64,000 bases of DNA from Callipepla californica brunnescens (Eukaryota; Chordata; Aves; Galliformes; Odontophoridae): positions 1,934,001 through 1,998,000 of the forward strand of contig JALIRH010000076.1 in NCBI GenBank assembly GCA_023055505.1, in the 5' to 3' direction. The position numbers were made by a program, and so were the translations under genes. Shown here in pieces: positions 23,701-35,935 of this stretch (within the stretch, counting starts at the first letter, position 1; each line of letters starts with the position of its first letter). Below the pieces are notes generated by a model that was not told the origin of the DNA, searched no databases, and worked only from the letters and a program-made list of their open reading frames with translations.

Positions 23701-26127
23701 AGGGTTAGGGTTCCGTTAGGGTTGTGGTAATCTGATGCTAGGTGTCGGGATTAGGGTTGTGCTTAAATGTGGGTTTGGTTTGAGGGTCAGAGTTAGGGTT
23801 AGGGTAGAGTTAGAATTAGGGTAAGAGTTAGGATTAGGTTTAGGATTAGGATAAAGATTAGGTTAGGATTAGTGTTGGCTTTAGGGTTGTGTCTGGGAGA
23901 AGGGTTAGTGTTAGGGATAGACTTAGGGTAAGAGTAAGTGTTAGGAATAGGCATAGGTTTTGGGAAAGTTTCAGAGTTTGGACTGGATTTATGATTAGGG
24001 TTAGGGACAAAGATTTTTTGAGATTTGTGATTAGATTTAGGGAGAAAAGTAGGCTGACTTGTGGTGTTAGCAGTAGGTTTAGGTTTAGGTTTAGGTTTAG
24101 GATTCCATTTGTATTTCTTGATCGAGGTTGGGTTAGTTGGAGTGTAAAGGTCAGAGTAGGGTTAGGCCTTGGGATAGGGTTAAGGTTTGGAATAGGATTA
24201 GGATTCAAATGATGTTACGGGTTGGTGTTAGGGTTAGGGAAAGGTTAGGATCAGGGCTGAGGTCAGGGTTAGGTATAGGAAAAGGGTTAGTGTTAGGGCT
24301 AGGGCAATTGGAAGGGTTAGGCTTAGGCTTAGATATTAGGGTTAGGTTTAGGCGGAGGTTTGGTTGGAGTGTCAGGGTGAGAGAAGGGGTAGGCCTGGGG
24401 TTTGGTTTTGGGTTACATCATACAAATCATCCCATACATTAGGTGGGGTGGGAGGTGCAAGGAACAGCCAGTAAAGTGCTGAGTTCATTCCAATCAGAGG
24501 ACCTGAAGATCGGGTAGCTACTATCAAACCGTTTGTGTTGCCAATTCCGATGATATTTATGGGGCCCTGATGTTATGGTTCAGTGGGGAGTCACTATCAA
24601 GTCCAAACCCAATCCAAACCCCAAACCTACTCCTATTCCTAAACCTTATCTTAACCCTAAACCAAACCCAAACCCAAGGCCCTCCCCTTCTCTCAGCCTA
24701 ACACTCAAACTAACCTAAACCCGAAACTAACCCTACATTTATCCTAATCTTATCCATATTCTAAGGCCTAACCCTACTCTGACCAGAAAGCTCATGTTGT
24801 CTAAAATCTACCCCTTACCTAAAACCTAAATCGACAGAAAAACCTAACCCGAAACCTCAACCTAACTCTTCTCCTAACTAGAACACCAGCACTTCACCTT
24901 ACCCTAACTGGAAACCTAGGACTAAATCCTTACCTTGTCCAGAACCCTATTCCTAACCCAAACCAGAATTCTAACCTCTACCCTAACCAAAACCCTTCCC
25001 CTAAACCTAAACCTAATGCTACCCTCAACCAAACCCTAGCCCTAAATCCTACCCTAAAACCAACACCACGTTTAAGCTCAAACCTCAAGCCTCAAAGAAA
25101 GCATCAGATTACCGCAGATCTCACCTAACACTAACCCCAATCCAATCCCTACTACTAACCCCAAACCCAATCCAAACACCAAAACTATTCCTATTCCTAA
25201 ACCTAACACTAAGCCAGAACCAAACCCAAGGCCTACCCCTTCTCTCAGCCTGACACTCAAACTAACCTAGACCTGAACGCAACGCTAAATCAAATACTAA
25301 AACTCACCCTTAGCCAAGGCCCTTTTAGGACCCTTCCCTGGTCCTAAAACTAAAGAGAACCCTACCCCTTCCACTAAACCTTCATCTACATCCCTAACCC
25401 TTACCCTAAACCTAAATCTACACCAAAACCTAACCCTAACCCTAACATGTCTTCTAACTGTAAAACTAACGCTTCACCTAACCCGAACTGAAACCCCAGG
25501 ACTAAACCTTACCTAACACCTAGCTATATTCCTAACCCTATCCTGAAACCTAACGTTAACCCTAACCCTAAAAACAACTTGGAACCAAACCCTAACCCTA
25601 ACCTAACCCTTATCAGAACCCTAAATCTAATCCTAACCGTTACCTCAATTGAACTCCAATTCTTCCTGAAATCTAAATGGGACCTTCAAACCAACCCCAG
25701 ATTGAAGCCCAACCCTAAACCTAACACAAAGCATTAGATTACCACAGCCATCACCTAACTCTAACCCCAGCCTTAACGCTAATATTATCCCAAACACTAT
25801 TCCAATTCCTAAACCCAACACAAACCCAAAAACACAAAGCCTACAATTCTCACAGCCTAACACTGAAAGGAAACCTAAATCTTACCCTAACTCTAAAACT
25901 AATCCAAAGCATGACCACAATTTAAACTCTAAATCTACCTTCAAACTAAAGCTGACCCTAACACCAACCTCAAGCCCAACCCTAAGCCTAACACAAAGCA
26001 TTAGATTACCACAACGCTCACCTAACTTCTAACCCCCACCCTAACACTAATACTAAAGCAATCAGATTCCAAATACTAACCCAATTCCTATTCTGAAACC
26101 CAAAACTATTCCAAAAACAAACCCAAG
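20713..26127 (+). repeat. Telomere-like segmental duplication, copy B
   Basis: Second copy of the unit. Its switch point CCTAGG is at 22917-22922 (5418 bp after copy A), and the ERV edge at about 24418-24603 ends with the same AAGTC junction. Private differences include TTAGGTGGGG for TTAGCTGGGG near 24440 and AGTAAAG for AGCAAAG near 24470. Length differences are mainly in pure CCCTAA runs. Confidence 0.93.
24418..24603 (+). pseudogene. pro: Class II ERV protease edge in copy B
   Basis: Same fragment as in copy A with two or more private substitutions, cut at the same base after AAGTC. It marks the recombination point shared by copies A and B. Confidence 0.8.
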
Positions 26128-29100
26128 GCCTAACCTTTCTCTCACCCTAACAATCAAAGAAAACCTATTCCTAAACCTAATCCTAAATCTAGTCCTAACC
26201 CTAACCCTCACCCTTAATCTAACCCCAACCCCCACCCAGAAGCTAACACTTAGCATTGTACAATACCTAAAAGTACCCCTAATCCTTATCACTAAACCTA
26301 AAAGGAACCTGAAACATAGTGCTAAATCCGAACCCTAACCCTGAAGACTAACGCTAACAATGAACCAATTCCTATACCTTTTCCTTCCTCCAAATTGATT
26401 CCTAGCACTAACCCTAACCCTACATTAACCCTATCCTAACCCTAACCCTAACCCTAGCCCTAAACTACATTAACCCTAACCCTAACCCTAACCCTAACCC
26501 TAGCCCTAACCTAACTCTAAACCTAACCCTAACCCTAAACCTAATGCTAACCCTTACCCTACCCTAACCCTAACCCTACCATACCCTAACCCTAACCTAC
26601 CCTAACCCTAACCCTAACCCTAAACCTAAACCTAAACCTAACCCTAACCCTAACTCTAATTCCTAACCCTTACCTTAACTGTATCACAATCCCTATCCTA
26701 ATTCTTACCTTAACCCTAACCCTTACCTAACCCTAACCCTAACCCTAACCCTAACTCTCACCTTAACCCTAAACCTAACCCTAACCTAACCCTAACCCTA
26801 ACCCTAACCCTAACCGTAACCCTAACCCTAACCCTAACCCTAACCCTAACCCTAACCCTAACCTCAACCCTAACCCTAACTCTAACCTTAACCCTAAACC
26901 TAACAATAAATTTAACCCTAACCCTAACACTAACCCTAACCCTAATTTTACCCTAACCCTAAGCATACCCTAACCCTAACCCTAACCCTAACCCTAACCC
27001 CAACCCTAACCTAACCCTAACCCTAACCCTAACCCTAACCCTCTCCCTAACAATAAATTTAACCTTAACCGTAACCCTAACCCTAACCCTAAAAATAAAT
27101 TTAACCTTAACCCTAACCCTAACCCTAACCCTACCCTAACCCTAACCCTAACCCTAACCCTAACCCTACCCTAACCCTAACCCTTACCCTAACCCTAACC
27201 CTAACCCTTACCCTAACCCTAGCCTAACCCAAACCCTAACCCTAACCCTACCCTAACCCTAACCCTAACCCTAACCCTACCCCTAACCCTACTTTACCCT
27301 AACCCTAATCCTAACACTAACTCTAACTTTATTCCTTACCCTAACACTAATCCAATCCCGAACCCTAACCCTAATCCTAGCCCTAACTCTAACTTTATTC
27401 GTAACCCTACCCCTAATCCAAACAATAACCCTTACCCTAATCAAACCCTATCCCTATTCCTAACCCTTACCCTAACCGTATCACAATCCCTATCCTAACT
27501 CTTACCATAACCCAAACCCTAACCTAACCCTAACCCTAACCCTAACCCTATCCCTAACCCCTACCCTAACCCTAACCCTACCCTAACCTTAACTCTACCC
27601 TAACCGTATCCCTACCCTAACCCTAACCCTAATCCTAGCCCTTACTCTAACTTTATTCCTAACCCTACCCCTGATCCAAACACTAACCCTAACCTTAATG
27701 TAACCCTAACCCTATTCCTAACCCTTACCCTAACTGTATCCCATTCCCTATCCTAACTCTTACCATAACCCTAACCCTGATGCTAATGCTAACCCTAACC
27801 CTGAATCTAACCCTTACCCTAACCCTATCCCTTACCCAGAAGCTAACACTTAGCGTTGTACAATACCTAACCGTACCCTAACCCTATCCCTAAACCTAAA
27901 AGGAACCCAAACTCTAACCCTAAATCTGTCCCTGAGCCTAACCTTCAACCTTACCCTAACCTTAACCCTAACCCTGTTCCATTCTCTAAACATATCTGTA
28001 AGCATTACCTTCATCCTAACTCGAACTCTACCCTAACCCTATCCCTTTGACCCCAACACAAAACCCAGATTGAGCCTGACCCTAACCTAGGTAGCATAAA
28101 GTGTATGTAGGGTGAATTTGAGTTTTAGGGTCAAAGTTAAATTGTTAGTTTTAGGGTTAGGGTGAAGGATTGCTTTAGTTCTAGTATTAGGGTGTTTGGG
28201 GTTAGGGTTAGGGTAAGGATTTTGGAGTGGATTAGGTTTAGGGTCAGGTTTGGGGGAGTTTTGGGGTTAGGGTTAGATTTAGGATTAGGGTTAGCAAAAA
28301 AGTTGTTTTAGTTTTAGTTTAGGTTAGTGCTAGGATTAGGTTGAGTGTTCTTGTGAAGTTTAGGTTTAGGGTTAGGTTTAGGTTTAGATTGAGGTTTAGG
28401 GTAAGGAGTAGGGTTCATTTGACTTTTAGGGTCAGAGTAGAGTTAAGTCGTGTTAGGGTTAAGGTTAAGAACAGGATTCAGATTCCAATTAGGTTTTGGG
28501 TTCCTACTAGGGATAGGCCTCAAATTAGTGTTAAGGTTAGGGTTAGGGTTAGGTATAGGGAAAGGGTTAGTGTTAAGGCCAGGGCAAGTGTATGGTTTAG
28601 GGTAAAGATTGGATTTAGGGTTAGGTTTAGATGTAGGTTTGGTTTGATCGTTAGGGTGTGAGAAGGCACCGGCCTTGGATTTCATTTGGAGATTGGGTAA
28701 GGTTTAGGAATAGGAATAACATTGGTGTTTAAAAGATGATTAGTGTTAGTATTAGGGATAGGGTTACGGTTAGAGTTTAGTTAGGGTTGTTAGTTTTAGA
28801 GTGAGGGATAGGGGTATGGTTTGGTCTAGTACTTGGGTTAGGGTTTGGGATAGTCCTAGCATTAGTGTTAGGGTTAGGGTTCCGTTAGGGTTGTGGTAAT
28901 CTGATGCTAGGTGTCGGGATTAGGGTTGTGCTTAAATGTGGGTTTGGTTTGAGGGTCAGAGTTAGGGTTAGGGTAGAGTTAGAATTAGGGTAAGAGTTAG
29001 GATTAGGTTTAGGATTAGGATAAAGATTAGGTTAGGATTAGTGTTGGCTTTAGGGTTGTGTCTGGGAGAAGGGTTAGTGTTAGGGATAGACTTAGGGTAA

Positions 29101-29772
29101 GAGTAAGTGTTAGGAATAGGCATAGGTTTTGGGAAAGTTTCAGAGTTTGGACTGGATTTATGATTAGGGTTAGGGACAAAGATTTTTTGAGATTTGTGAT
29201 TAGATTTAGGGAGAAAAGTAGGCTGACTTGTGGTGTTAGCAGTAGGTTTAGGTTTAGGTTTAGGTTTAGGATTCCATTTGTATTTCTTGATCGAGGTTGG
29301 GTTAGTTGGAGTGTAAAGGTCAGAGTAGGGTTAGGCCTTGGGATAGGGTTAAGGTTTGGAATAGGATTAGGATTCAAATGATGTTACGGGTTGGTGTTAG
29401 GGTTAGGGAAAGGTTAGGATCAGGGTTGAGGTCAGGGTTAGGTATAGGAAAAGGGTTAGTGTTAGGGCTAGGGCAATTGGAAGGGTTAGGCTTAGGCTTA
29501 GATATTAGGGTTAGGTTTAGGCGGAGGTTTGGTTGGAGTGTCAGGGTGAGAGAAGGGGTAGGCCTGGGGTTTGGTTTTGGGTTACATCATACAAATCATC
29601 CCATACATTAGCTGGGGTGGGAGGTGCAAGGAACAGCCAGCAAAGTGCTGAGTTCATTCCAATCAGAGGACCTGAAGATCGGGTAGCTACTATCAAACCG
29701 TTTGTGTTGCCAATTCCGATGATATTTATGGGGCCCTGATGTTATGGTTCAGTGGGGAGTCACTATCAAGTC
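26128..29772 (+). repeat. Telomere-like segmental duplication, copy C
   Basis: Third copy, with the switch point at 28086-28091 (5169 bp after copy B). It is shorter because the CCCTAA block is contracted. It differs from A and B at a few bases, for example GGGATAGGG near 28755 where A and B have GGGATCGGG. At 29772, where A and B jump back to CCCTAA-type repeats, this copy runs on into the rest of the class II ERV. It therefore probably keeps the ancestral junction. Confidence 0.92.
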
Positions 29773-30500
29773 AGATTTTCGGGAGGGGCCATTGCGAGGT
29801 GCGACGCCCTTAAGCTAATATGGAAAACAGATACCCCTAGATGGGTGGATCAATGGCCCCTTCCGCTAGAAAAACTTGGCGCCCTCCAAGACTTGGTAGC
29901 GGAACAATTAGCAAAAGGACATACTGTACCTCCACTAATCCTTGGAACTCACCTGGATTTGTCATTAAGAAACAAACTGGTCAATGGCGCTTGTTCCATG
30001 ACCTCAGAAAAATGAATGATGCTCTGGAAAATATGGGAGCCCTTCAACCAGGCCTCCTGTCACCCACTATGATTCCCCGAGACTGGCATTTGACTGGCAC
30101 TGATCTTCAAGACTGCTTTTTTAATAGTCCATTACACCCTGAGGATGCCCCTCCATTTGCTTTTTCAGTTCCAAGCATCAACATGCAAGCCCCCTTTGCA
30201 GAGATACCAGTGGGTTGTGCTGCCACAAGGAATGAAAAATAGCCCCACCATTTGTCAGTGGTATGTAGCTAAAGTGCTTAGCCCCATTCCAGACACAATG
30301 CCAAATGTTTTATCGTATCATTAGATGGACGACATCTTAGTGGCCGCGCAACATCACGAGATCATGGAGGAAGCAGTAGCCCTCCTTACAACTGCTGTTA
30401 ATTCGGCAGGTTTCTGTATTGCGCCTGAAAAAATGCAGAAAACATCACCATGGAAATATTTAGGCTGGTGCATCAGAGCCCAGACTATCATTCCCTAGCC
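29587..30500 (+). pseudogene. pro-pol: Class II ERV protease end and reverse transcriptase
   Basis: The plus strand encodes, in several broken frames, the end of protease and an RT domain. The order is a WPLPLEKL entry segment (about 29850), NPWNSPGFVIKK (about 29938), WRLFHDLRKMN (29984-30016), MGALQPGL and MIPRDWHL (about 30030-30090), then LQDCFFNSPLHPEDAP. The catalytic YMDD motif is damaged: the Tyr codon is TAG (30322-30324) directly before Met-Asp-Asp. More stops and frame changes occur at about 29805, 30195 and 30496. The motif set is that of class II (beta/alpharetrovirus-related) elements. No gag or 5' LTR is present. Confidence 0.85.
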
Positions 30501-31540
30501 CTTCCAAAGACAAACTGATGTGAAAAATTGACACGATGTACAAAAATGGTTGGGATCAATTAACTGGGTCTGAGCGCTCTTGGGTATCTCTAATGCAGAC
30601 TTGTATCCTCTTTTGGAACTACTGAAAGGGGATTCTGATTTACACTCTCCCTGCCGTCTTGGCTCTGAAGTGGCTAGTGCCTTGCAAAAAGTTGCTGCAG
30701 CTAGCACTAACAGACAAGCTCATCGGTGTGCCCCGGAGTTACCTTTTTTTCTAATGATCCTCAACCCTGCTCGACAACCTCATGCGCTAATTTTTCAGTG
30801 GGATTTTCAAAGGCCAGACCCACTATTCATTATTGAATGGATTTTTTTGCCAAACCAGTTGACAAAGACAATCCTGACACAGCATGAGATGTTTGCTTCC
30901 CTGAGAATCAAAGCTAGGCAGCGCTTGCTGATGTTATCAGGGGTAGACTTTTCCTCTAGTTGTTTACCTGTGACAAATGTGTATTTACAATGGCTTGATC
31001 AGCAAGCAGATGCCTTTAGCATGGCATTGGCAAGCTATACAGGCAGCCTTACTTCCCACGCACCGTCACACAAGCTATTGAACCTCAATGTTCACTTCAC
31101 ATCCACACCAAAAAGAAGTGATCAGCTGCTGCAGGCCCTTACCAGATTACGGATGGGTCTGGAAGATCACACAAATCAGTTATTTGATGGTGGGATAATC
31201 AACAGAAGCAATGGGATTCGGATATTGAAATTGTTTCTGGTTCTCCACAAATAGTGGAACCAGCTGCTGTTGTCCGAGTTTTTTGGAAATGGTCCACACC
31301 TTTCAATCCTATTACCGACTCAGCTTCTGTTGCAGGAATTGTTCAGCGAGCAGAAGCATCCATATTACGCAATATTTCTCACTCTTCATTGTTTATTTTG
31401 TTCCAGGAACTTTTTTTTTTTAGACTCCCGCACTCATCCTTATTTTGTAATGCACATCCGCTCACACACATCTTTACCTGGTTTCACGGCAGAAGGGAAT
31501 CTCAAGCTGATATGTCCGTGTTTTACCAGACCGAATAGCG
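30501..31540 (+). pseudogene. pol: Class II ERV connection and RNase H remnant
   Basis: A frame from 30580 to 31254 continues pol with connection-domain features (NADLYPLLELLKGD) and an RNase H-like region. After a stop at about 31252 the frame shifts, and a segment up to about 31540 has the character of the RNase H-integrase linker. I cannot place all RNase H catalytic acids with confidence. Confidence 0.65.
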
Positions 31541-32378
31541 CAAGCTAAACTTAGCCACTCCTTCTTTCATCAGAATGCTGGAGGTCTTAAACGACAGTCT
31601 GGGCTTACCTCCCAACAAGCATCAAACATTACAGCGGTATGTCCCGACTGCCAGAGGCATTCTTTCCCATCAATAGCAGGGGGGGTTAACCCCAGAGATC
31701 TGCAGAGCCTCCAGCTATGGCAAATGGATGTCACACATTACCCATGGTTTGGTAAGCTGAAATATACACATTCCTCGATTGATACTTTTTCCGGAGCTTT
31801 ATTTTCCTCTTGTCATACAGGAGAAAAGGCACGAGATGTTCGCAAGCGTTTGCTGCGTGCTTTTGCTACATTAGGTATCCCTTCCCAATTAAAAACAGAT
31901 CATGGTCCTGCATATACCTCCGCTGCGACAAAAGCCTTCCTGGATTCTTGGGGCATTATGCACATCACCGCGATCCCTCATTCCCCTTCAGGTCAATTGA
32001 GCGGTCACACCAATCTTTAAAGTGTCTATTAGCACAACAGAAAGGGGGAATGGGAGCTTCCCCTCCTGAGGAGCGACTACATAAAGCTCTTTATGTTTTC
32101 ACTTTTTGAATTCTTCTCTGCTAGATACCAATCCCCCGATAGTCCAACATTTTAGTTCGAATATCACATTGGAAAGAAGAATCAAGGCTCCGGTGTTGAT
32201 TCGCCACCCAGAAACAGGTATGATAATGGGGCCATATCCTCTTGTCACATGGGGGAGAGGTTATGCTTGTGTCTCCACAGGAAAAGGCCCCAGGTGGATT
32301 CCTGCGAAGAACGTGAAACCATACCGCGAGGAACAGACTTGGTCGACAACAGATGAAAACACAACCAAGGAAGGATGA
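31541..32378 (+). pseudogene. pol: Class II ERV integrase remnant
   Basis: The N-terminal zinc-binding HHCC module lies at about 31552-31660 (HSFFHQN, then CPDCQRH). The catalytic core has the first Asp in QMDVTHYP (31727-31729) and the second in KTDHGPAY (about 31897-31920). The glutamate of the D,D-35-E triad lies in a different frame, because a frameshift occurs at about 31995. The C-terminal DNA-binding part follows in frame 32106-32378 (VTWGRGYACVSTGKGPRWIP). The order is normal; the enzyme is broken. Confidence 0.83.
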
Positions 32379-32455
32379 GACCAGCTACTGTATGGACTTG
32401 ACTTCTTGAAATTTCAGGACTCTCTACTGGTTTTATTACCCTCCCAAAAACGAAT

Positions 32456-33538
32456 GTGTGGCTTACACTTGCTAATATTACTCATCAGGAAACACTTTGC
32501 TTAGCCACTGCAACTGCACAAAATCCCTTCTCTACCCGCTTGGTGGGCTTTCCCATAGACGAGTGGCCAATCCCTGGTCCCTCACGAGCAATCTTTACTG
32601 GCACAAATTCGGTAGATAATTGGGATGGATGGGTTCCATATCTTCTGTCTTCCAAATTAGAGCCACAAGAAATAGATTTCTTAGGATCTATAAAAATGGA
32701 CTTCTGCCTGAGATTCCATTCTACTGGAAAAAATAAAACCAAACTATGGGATGTCAGTCCCGTAGACACAGCCATCAATAACCAAACTCTGTGGTGTAAT
32801 TACACCTCACCCAGCCTTTCAAAATCAGTAAATGCTCCTTTACAGTTACCAGATGGAGTTTTCCGTAGTTGCGCTGACCGGGCATGGCCTGCCATTCCTT
32901 CTTACATTAGAGGTGGGCCATGTAGTCTCGGGCGTTTAACCATCCTTACCCGAAATGAGACAACTGTCTTGCAATGGAGAAAGAAATATTCTCATCACCG
33001 TTTTAGGAGAATGACCCACACCTTCAGATCAGATTGTGATGATAACATGAAGTTTTGGAACAGGGAGACCATAGGAGCCGTTTCCTTTTTCACACCGCAG
33101 GTTGCTGTTGCTAAAGCTTTGGCAACACTGAACAAACTGGGTTCTTGCTTAGCAAAACAAGGAAATGCCACTAGTTTAGCTTTAACAGGTCTTTTACTTG
33201 ATGCGGACAGTGTCAGACATGCTGCGCCACAAAATTGCGCTGCTACTGATTTCCTACTTCTGGCGCAAGGCCATGGCTGGGAGGATTTCGAAGGAATGTG
33301 CTGCATGAACCTGTCAGAACATTCCGTTTCAATTCAAGCAAGTATCAAGACCATACGGGATGGAGTGAAGAAACTGCAGGAACAGAGGGATTGGGACTGG
33401 TTGGACAAATTATTCTCGGGATGGGGGTCTCACCGGATGGCTCCACAGTATCTTAAAAATGATGTGCTACATTGCGATGATCGTTGTAACGCTTTTGCTG
33501 TTACTTCCTTGCATTTTACAATGTGCGCAAAAAGATGA
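32456..33538 (+). pseudogene. env: Class II ERV envelope remnant, alpharetrovirus type
   Basis: A 360-codon open frame encodes much of an envelope glycoprotein: surface-unit sequence with several N-x-S/T sites, an arginine-rich segment (RFRR, about residue 185) where SU/TM cleavage would be expected, a hydrophobic segment after it, and a TM ectodomain with DFLLLAQGHG followed by GMCC, which resembles avian alpharetrovirus TM. The first cysteine of the CX6CC motif is Trp here. The hydrophobic membrane anchor lies in another frame, because a frameshift occurs near 33455, so this frame ends in unrelated residues. No signal peptide is visible. It is a decayed gene despite the long open frame. Confidence 0.82.
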
Positions 33539-33570
33539 TTGACAATGCTACAAAGAAAATATTCATAACA

Positions 33571-33584
33571 GAAAGGGGGAGAAG
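33571..33584 (+). other. Polypurine tract
   Basis: GAAAGGGGGAGAAG lies between env and the LTR, the position used to prime plus-strand DNA synthesis. It supports an LTR start at 33585. Confidence 0.65.
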
Positions 33585-33951
33585 TGGGTGATGGCAAAAG
33601 TGGGAGTCAGACGGAACTGTTAGCTAAGCAGGAATCAGGCCATAAACCTTGGACGTAGGCTGTGTAAAGATAAGCTGATAAGCTTGAGACAACCATGTCT
33701 AAGGAGTGAAAAGAAACAGAAGACAGTAATGGATAGCAATAAGAAACTGTTTGTTTAGATGACTAGGAGTGTTTTATATTCTTGACCTGTTAACACTGAG
33801 GAGTGTAAATTCCCTCAATTAGATCCTTGCAGCTTCCCCCAGTTAGATCCTAACACACACTGCTTCTCTGTCTATCTAAGCTTTGAGTTGTTGCTTAATA
33901 AATGGAACATTAGCTAGCATCAAGCTGGGTTCCCGACCCTTCATTGTAACA
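33585..33951 (+). mobile_element. 3' LTR of the class II ERV
   Basis: The LTR follows the polypurine tract and ends TGTAACA at 33951, with polyadenylation signal AATAAA at about 33897. The length of about 367 bp is usual for class II LTRs. An alternative start is TGTTAG at 33618, which would pair with the TAACA end but leaves a long gap after the purine tract. The 10-bp minisatellite begins immediately after the LTR. The 5' LTR is absent. Confidence 0.72.
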
Positions 33952-34084
33952 GTCTGTGGGTCTCTCTGGGTCCCGCTATGGGTCCCAATATGGTTTGCTG
34001 TGGGTCACTGTGGGTCCTGCTATGGGTCGCTGTGGGTCTCTATATGCCCCAGGAGATCCCTAAGGGGCTGCAGTTCCCCTCCAC

Positions 34085-34110
34085 GCCACCAGGGGAGGGG
34101 GCGCTCTCAC
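34085..34110 (+). promoter_or_regulatory. CTCF-like site 1 (with 5-bp insertion)
   Basis: GCCACCAGGGGAGGGGGCGC resembles the CTCF core CCACNAGGGGGCGC but carries extra bases in the middle, so binding is doubtful. It lies in the same module as sites 2-4. Confidence 0.4.
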
Positions 34111-34396
34111 GTGATGTCTCTGTGCCTTCCTATTGCTCTCTGAGGTTTTCTATGGGTCGCTGTGGGTCCCGGCATGGGTTGCTTTGGGTCAAGCTGTGGG
34201 TCACTGTGGGTCGCTGTGGGTCTCGCTATGGGTCACTGTGGGTTGCTGTGGTTTGCTATGAGTCTCTATGGGTTGCTGTGGGTCGCTGTGGGTCACGCTA
34301 TGGGTCCCAATAGGGTTCGCTGTGGGTCGGTGTGGGTCCTGCTATGGGTCTCTACGTGCCCCAGGAGATCCCTAAGGGGCTGCAGTTCCCCTTCAC

Positions 34397-34417
34397 GCCA
34401 CCAGAGGGAGCTCTCAC
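34397..34417 (+). promoter_or_regulatory. CTCF-like site 2
   Basis: GCCACCAGAGGGAGCTC matches the CTCF core variant with AGAGGGAG, in the same orientation as the others. Confidence 0.5.
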
Positions 34418-34643
34418 ATGATGTCGCTGTGTCTCTACGGCTTCCTATTGCTCTCTGTGTTTTCCTATTGGGCACTATGTGTCGCTATGGGTCCCAATAT
34501 GCTTCGCTGTGGGTTACTGTGGGTCACTGTGGATCGCTATGGGTTGCTATGGATCGCTTTGGTTTGCTGTGGGTCCTGCTATGGGTCTCTGTGGGTCTCT
34601 AAGGTTCCCAATGGATCCCTAAGGGGCTGCAGTTCCCCTCCAC

Positions 34644-34660
34644 GCCACCAGGGGGCGCTC
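34644..34660 (+). promoter_or_regulatory. CTCF-like site 3, near-consensus
   Basis: GCCACCAGGGGGCGCTC is a near-perfect CTCF core motif, flanked by CTGCAGTTCCCC upstream, as in the other modules. Confidence 0.6.
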
Positions 34661-35430
34661 TCACGTAATGTCGCTGGGTCTCTAGGGCTCCTTATTGCTA
34701 TCAGTGGTTTCCTATTGGGCGCTATGGGTCGCTGTGGGTCACTATGCGTCGCTATCGATCTCTGTGGGCTGCTACGTTTTGCTGCGGGTCTCTATGGGAC
34801 GCTATGGGTCACTGTGGGTCTTGCTATGTGTATCCATGGGTCGCTATGGGTCGATGTGGATCGCTATAAGTCTCTACATGTTGCTAAGGGTTGCAATGGG
34901 TCGCTGTGGGTCATGCTGTGGGTGTCTGTGGGTCCAGCTATGGGTCATTGTGGGTCGCAGTGAGTCGCTACGGGTCTCTTCGGGACGCTATGGGTCACTC
35001 TAGGTCCTGCTATGGGTCGCTGTGGGTCGCTTTGGGTCTCTATGGGTCTCAGTGGGTCTCTGTGGGTCACTGTGGGTTGCTATGGGTCGGTGTGGGTCGC
35101 TGTGTGTCGCGGTGGGTCGCTATCGGTCACTATTGGTTGTAATCGGTCTCTGTGGGTTGCTGTGAGTCGCTGTGGGCCCCCCTATAGGTTGCTGTGGGTC
35201 GGCTGGGTCGCTATGGGTTGCTGTGGATGGCTGTGTGTCGCTGTGCCTCTATGAGTCGCTATGGGTTGCAGTGCGTCGCAATGGGTCAATGTGGTCTGTT
35301 ACGCGTCGCTGTGGGTTACGCTGTGGGTCCCAATATGGTTCGCTGTGGGTCAGTGTGGGTCCTGCTATGAGGCGCTGTTGGTCTCTATGTGCCCCAGGAG
35401 ATTCCTAAGGAGCTGCAGTTCCCCCTCCAC

Positions 35431-35448
35431 GACACCAGGCGGCGCTCT
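35431..35448 (+). promoter_or_regulatory. CTCF-like site 4
   Basis: GACACCAGGCGGCGCTC keeps most core positions, with substitutions at the edge and one in the G-run. Same orientation and module context as sites 1-3. Confidence 0.45.
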
Positions 35449-35935
35449 CACGTGATGTCGCTGTGTCTCTGTGGCTCCCTCTTGCTCCCTGTGGTTTTCC
35501 ATGGGTCGCTGTGGATCGCTATGGGTCCCAATGGATCGCTGTGGTTCCTGGCATGGGTCGCTATGGGTCAAGCTGTGGGTCACTTTGGGTTGCTGTGGGT
35601 GTCTGTGGGTCCAGCTATAGGTCACTGTGGGTCTCAGTGAGTCGCTGTGGGTCTCTATAAGTCGCTGTGGGTAACTATGAGTCTCTATGTGTTTCTATGG
35701 GTCGCTGTGGGTCTCTATGGGTCGTTGTGGGTCCCGCTGTGGGTCACTGTGGGTCGCTGTGTGAGCTATCGGTCTCTGTGGGTTGCTGTGGCTCCCCCTA
35801 TAGGTTGCTGTGGGTCGGTTGGGTCGCTGTGGGTCCCGCTATGGGTCGCTGTGAGTCTCTATGGGTCGCTGTGGGTCTCTATGGGTCAGTGTGGGTCACT
35901 GTGGGTCAGTGTGGGTCGCTGTGGGTCCCGCAGAA

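Larger units (their letters stand above)
33952..35935 (+). repeat. 10-bp minisatellite (TATGGGTCGC)n with modules
   Basis: The basic unit is TATGGGTCGC with TGTGGGTCTC, TGTGGGTCAC and TATGGGTTGC variants. Because 30 bp is ten codons, all plus frames stay open for long stretches and give Trp/Val/Gly/Ser-rich frames that I do not call genes. A complex module starting CCCCAGGAGATCC interrupts the array at about 34049, 34359, 34596 and 35391. Confidence 0.92.

Noticed and set aside
17754..29611. Arg/Val-rich and Asn/Pro-rich frames repeated identically in copies A-C
   Set aside because: They are translations of TTAGGG-type repeats. Their conservation reflects recent DNA duplication, not selection.
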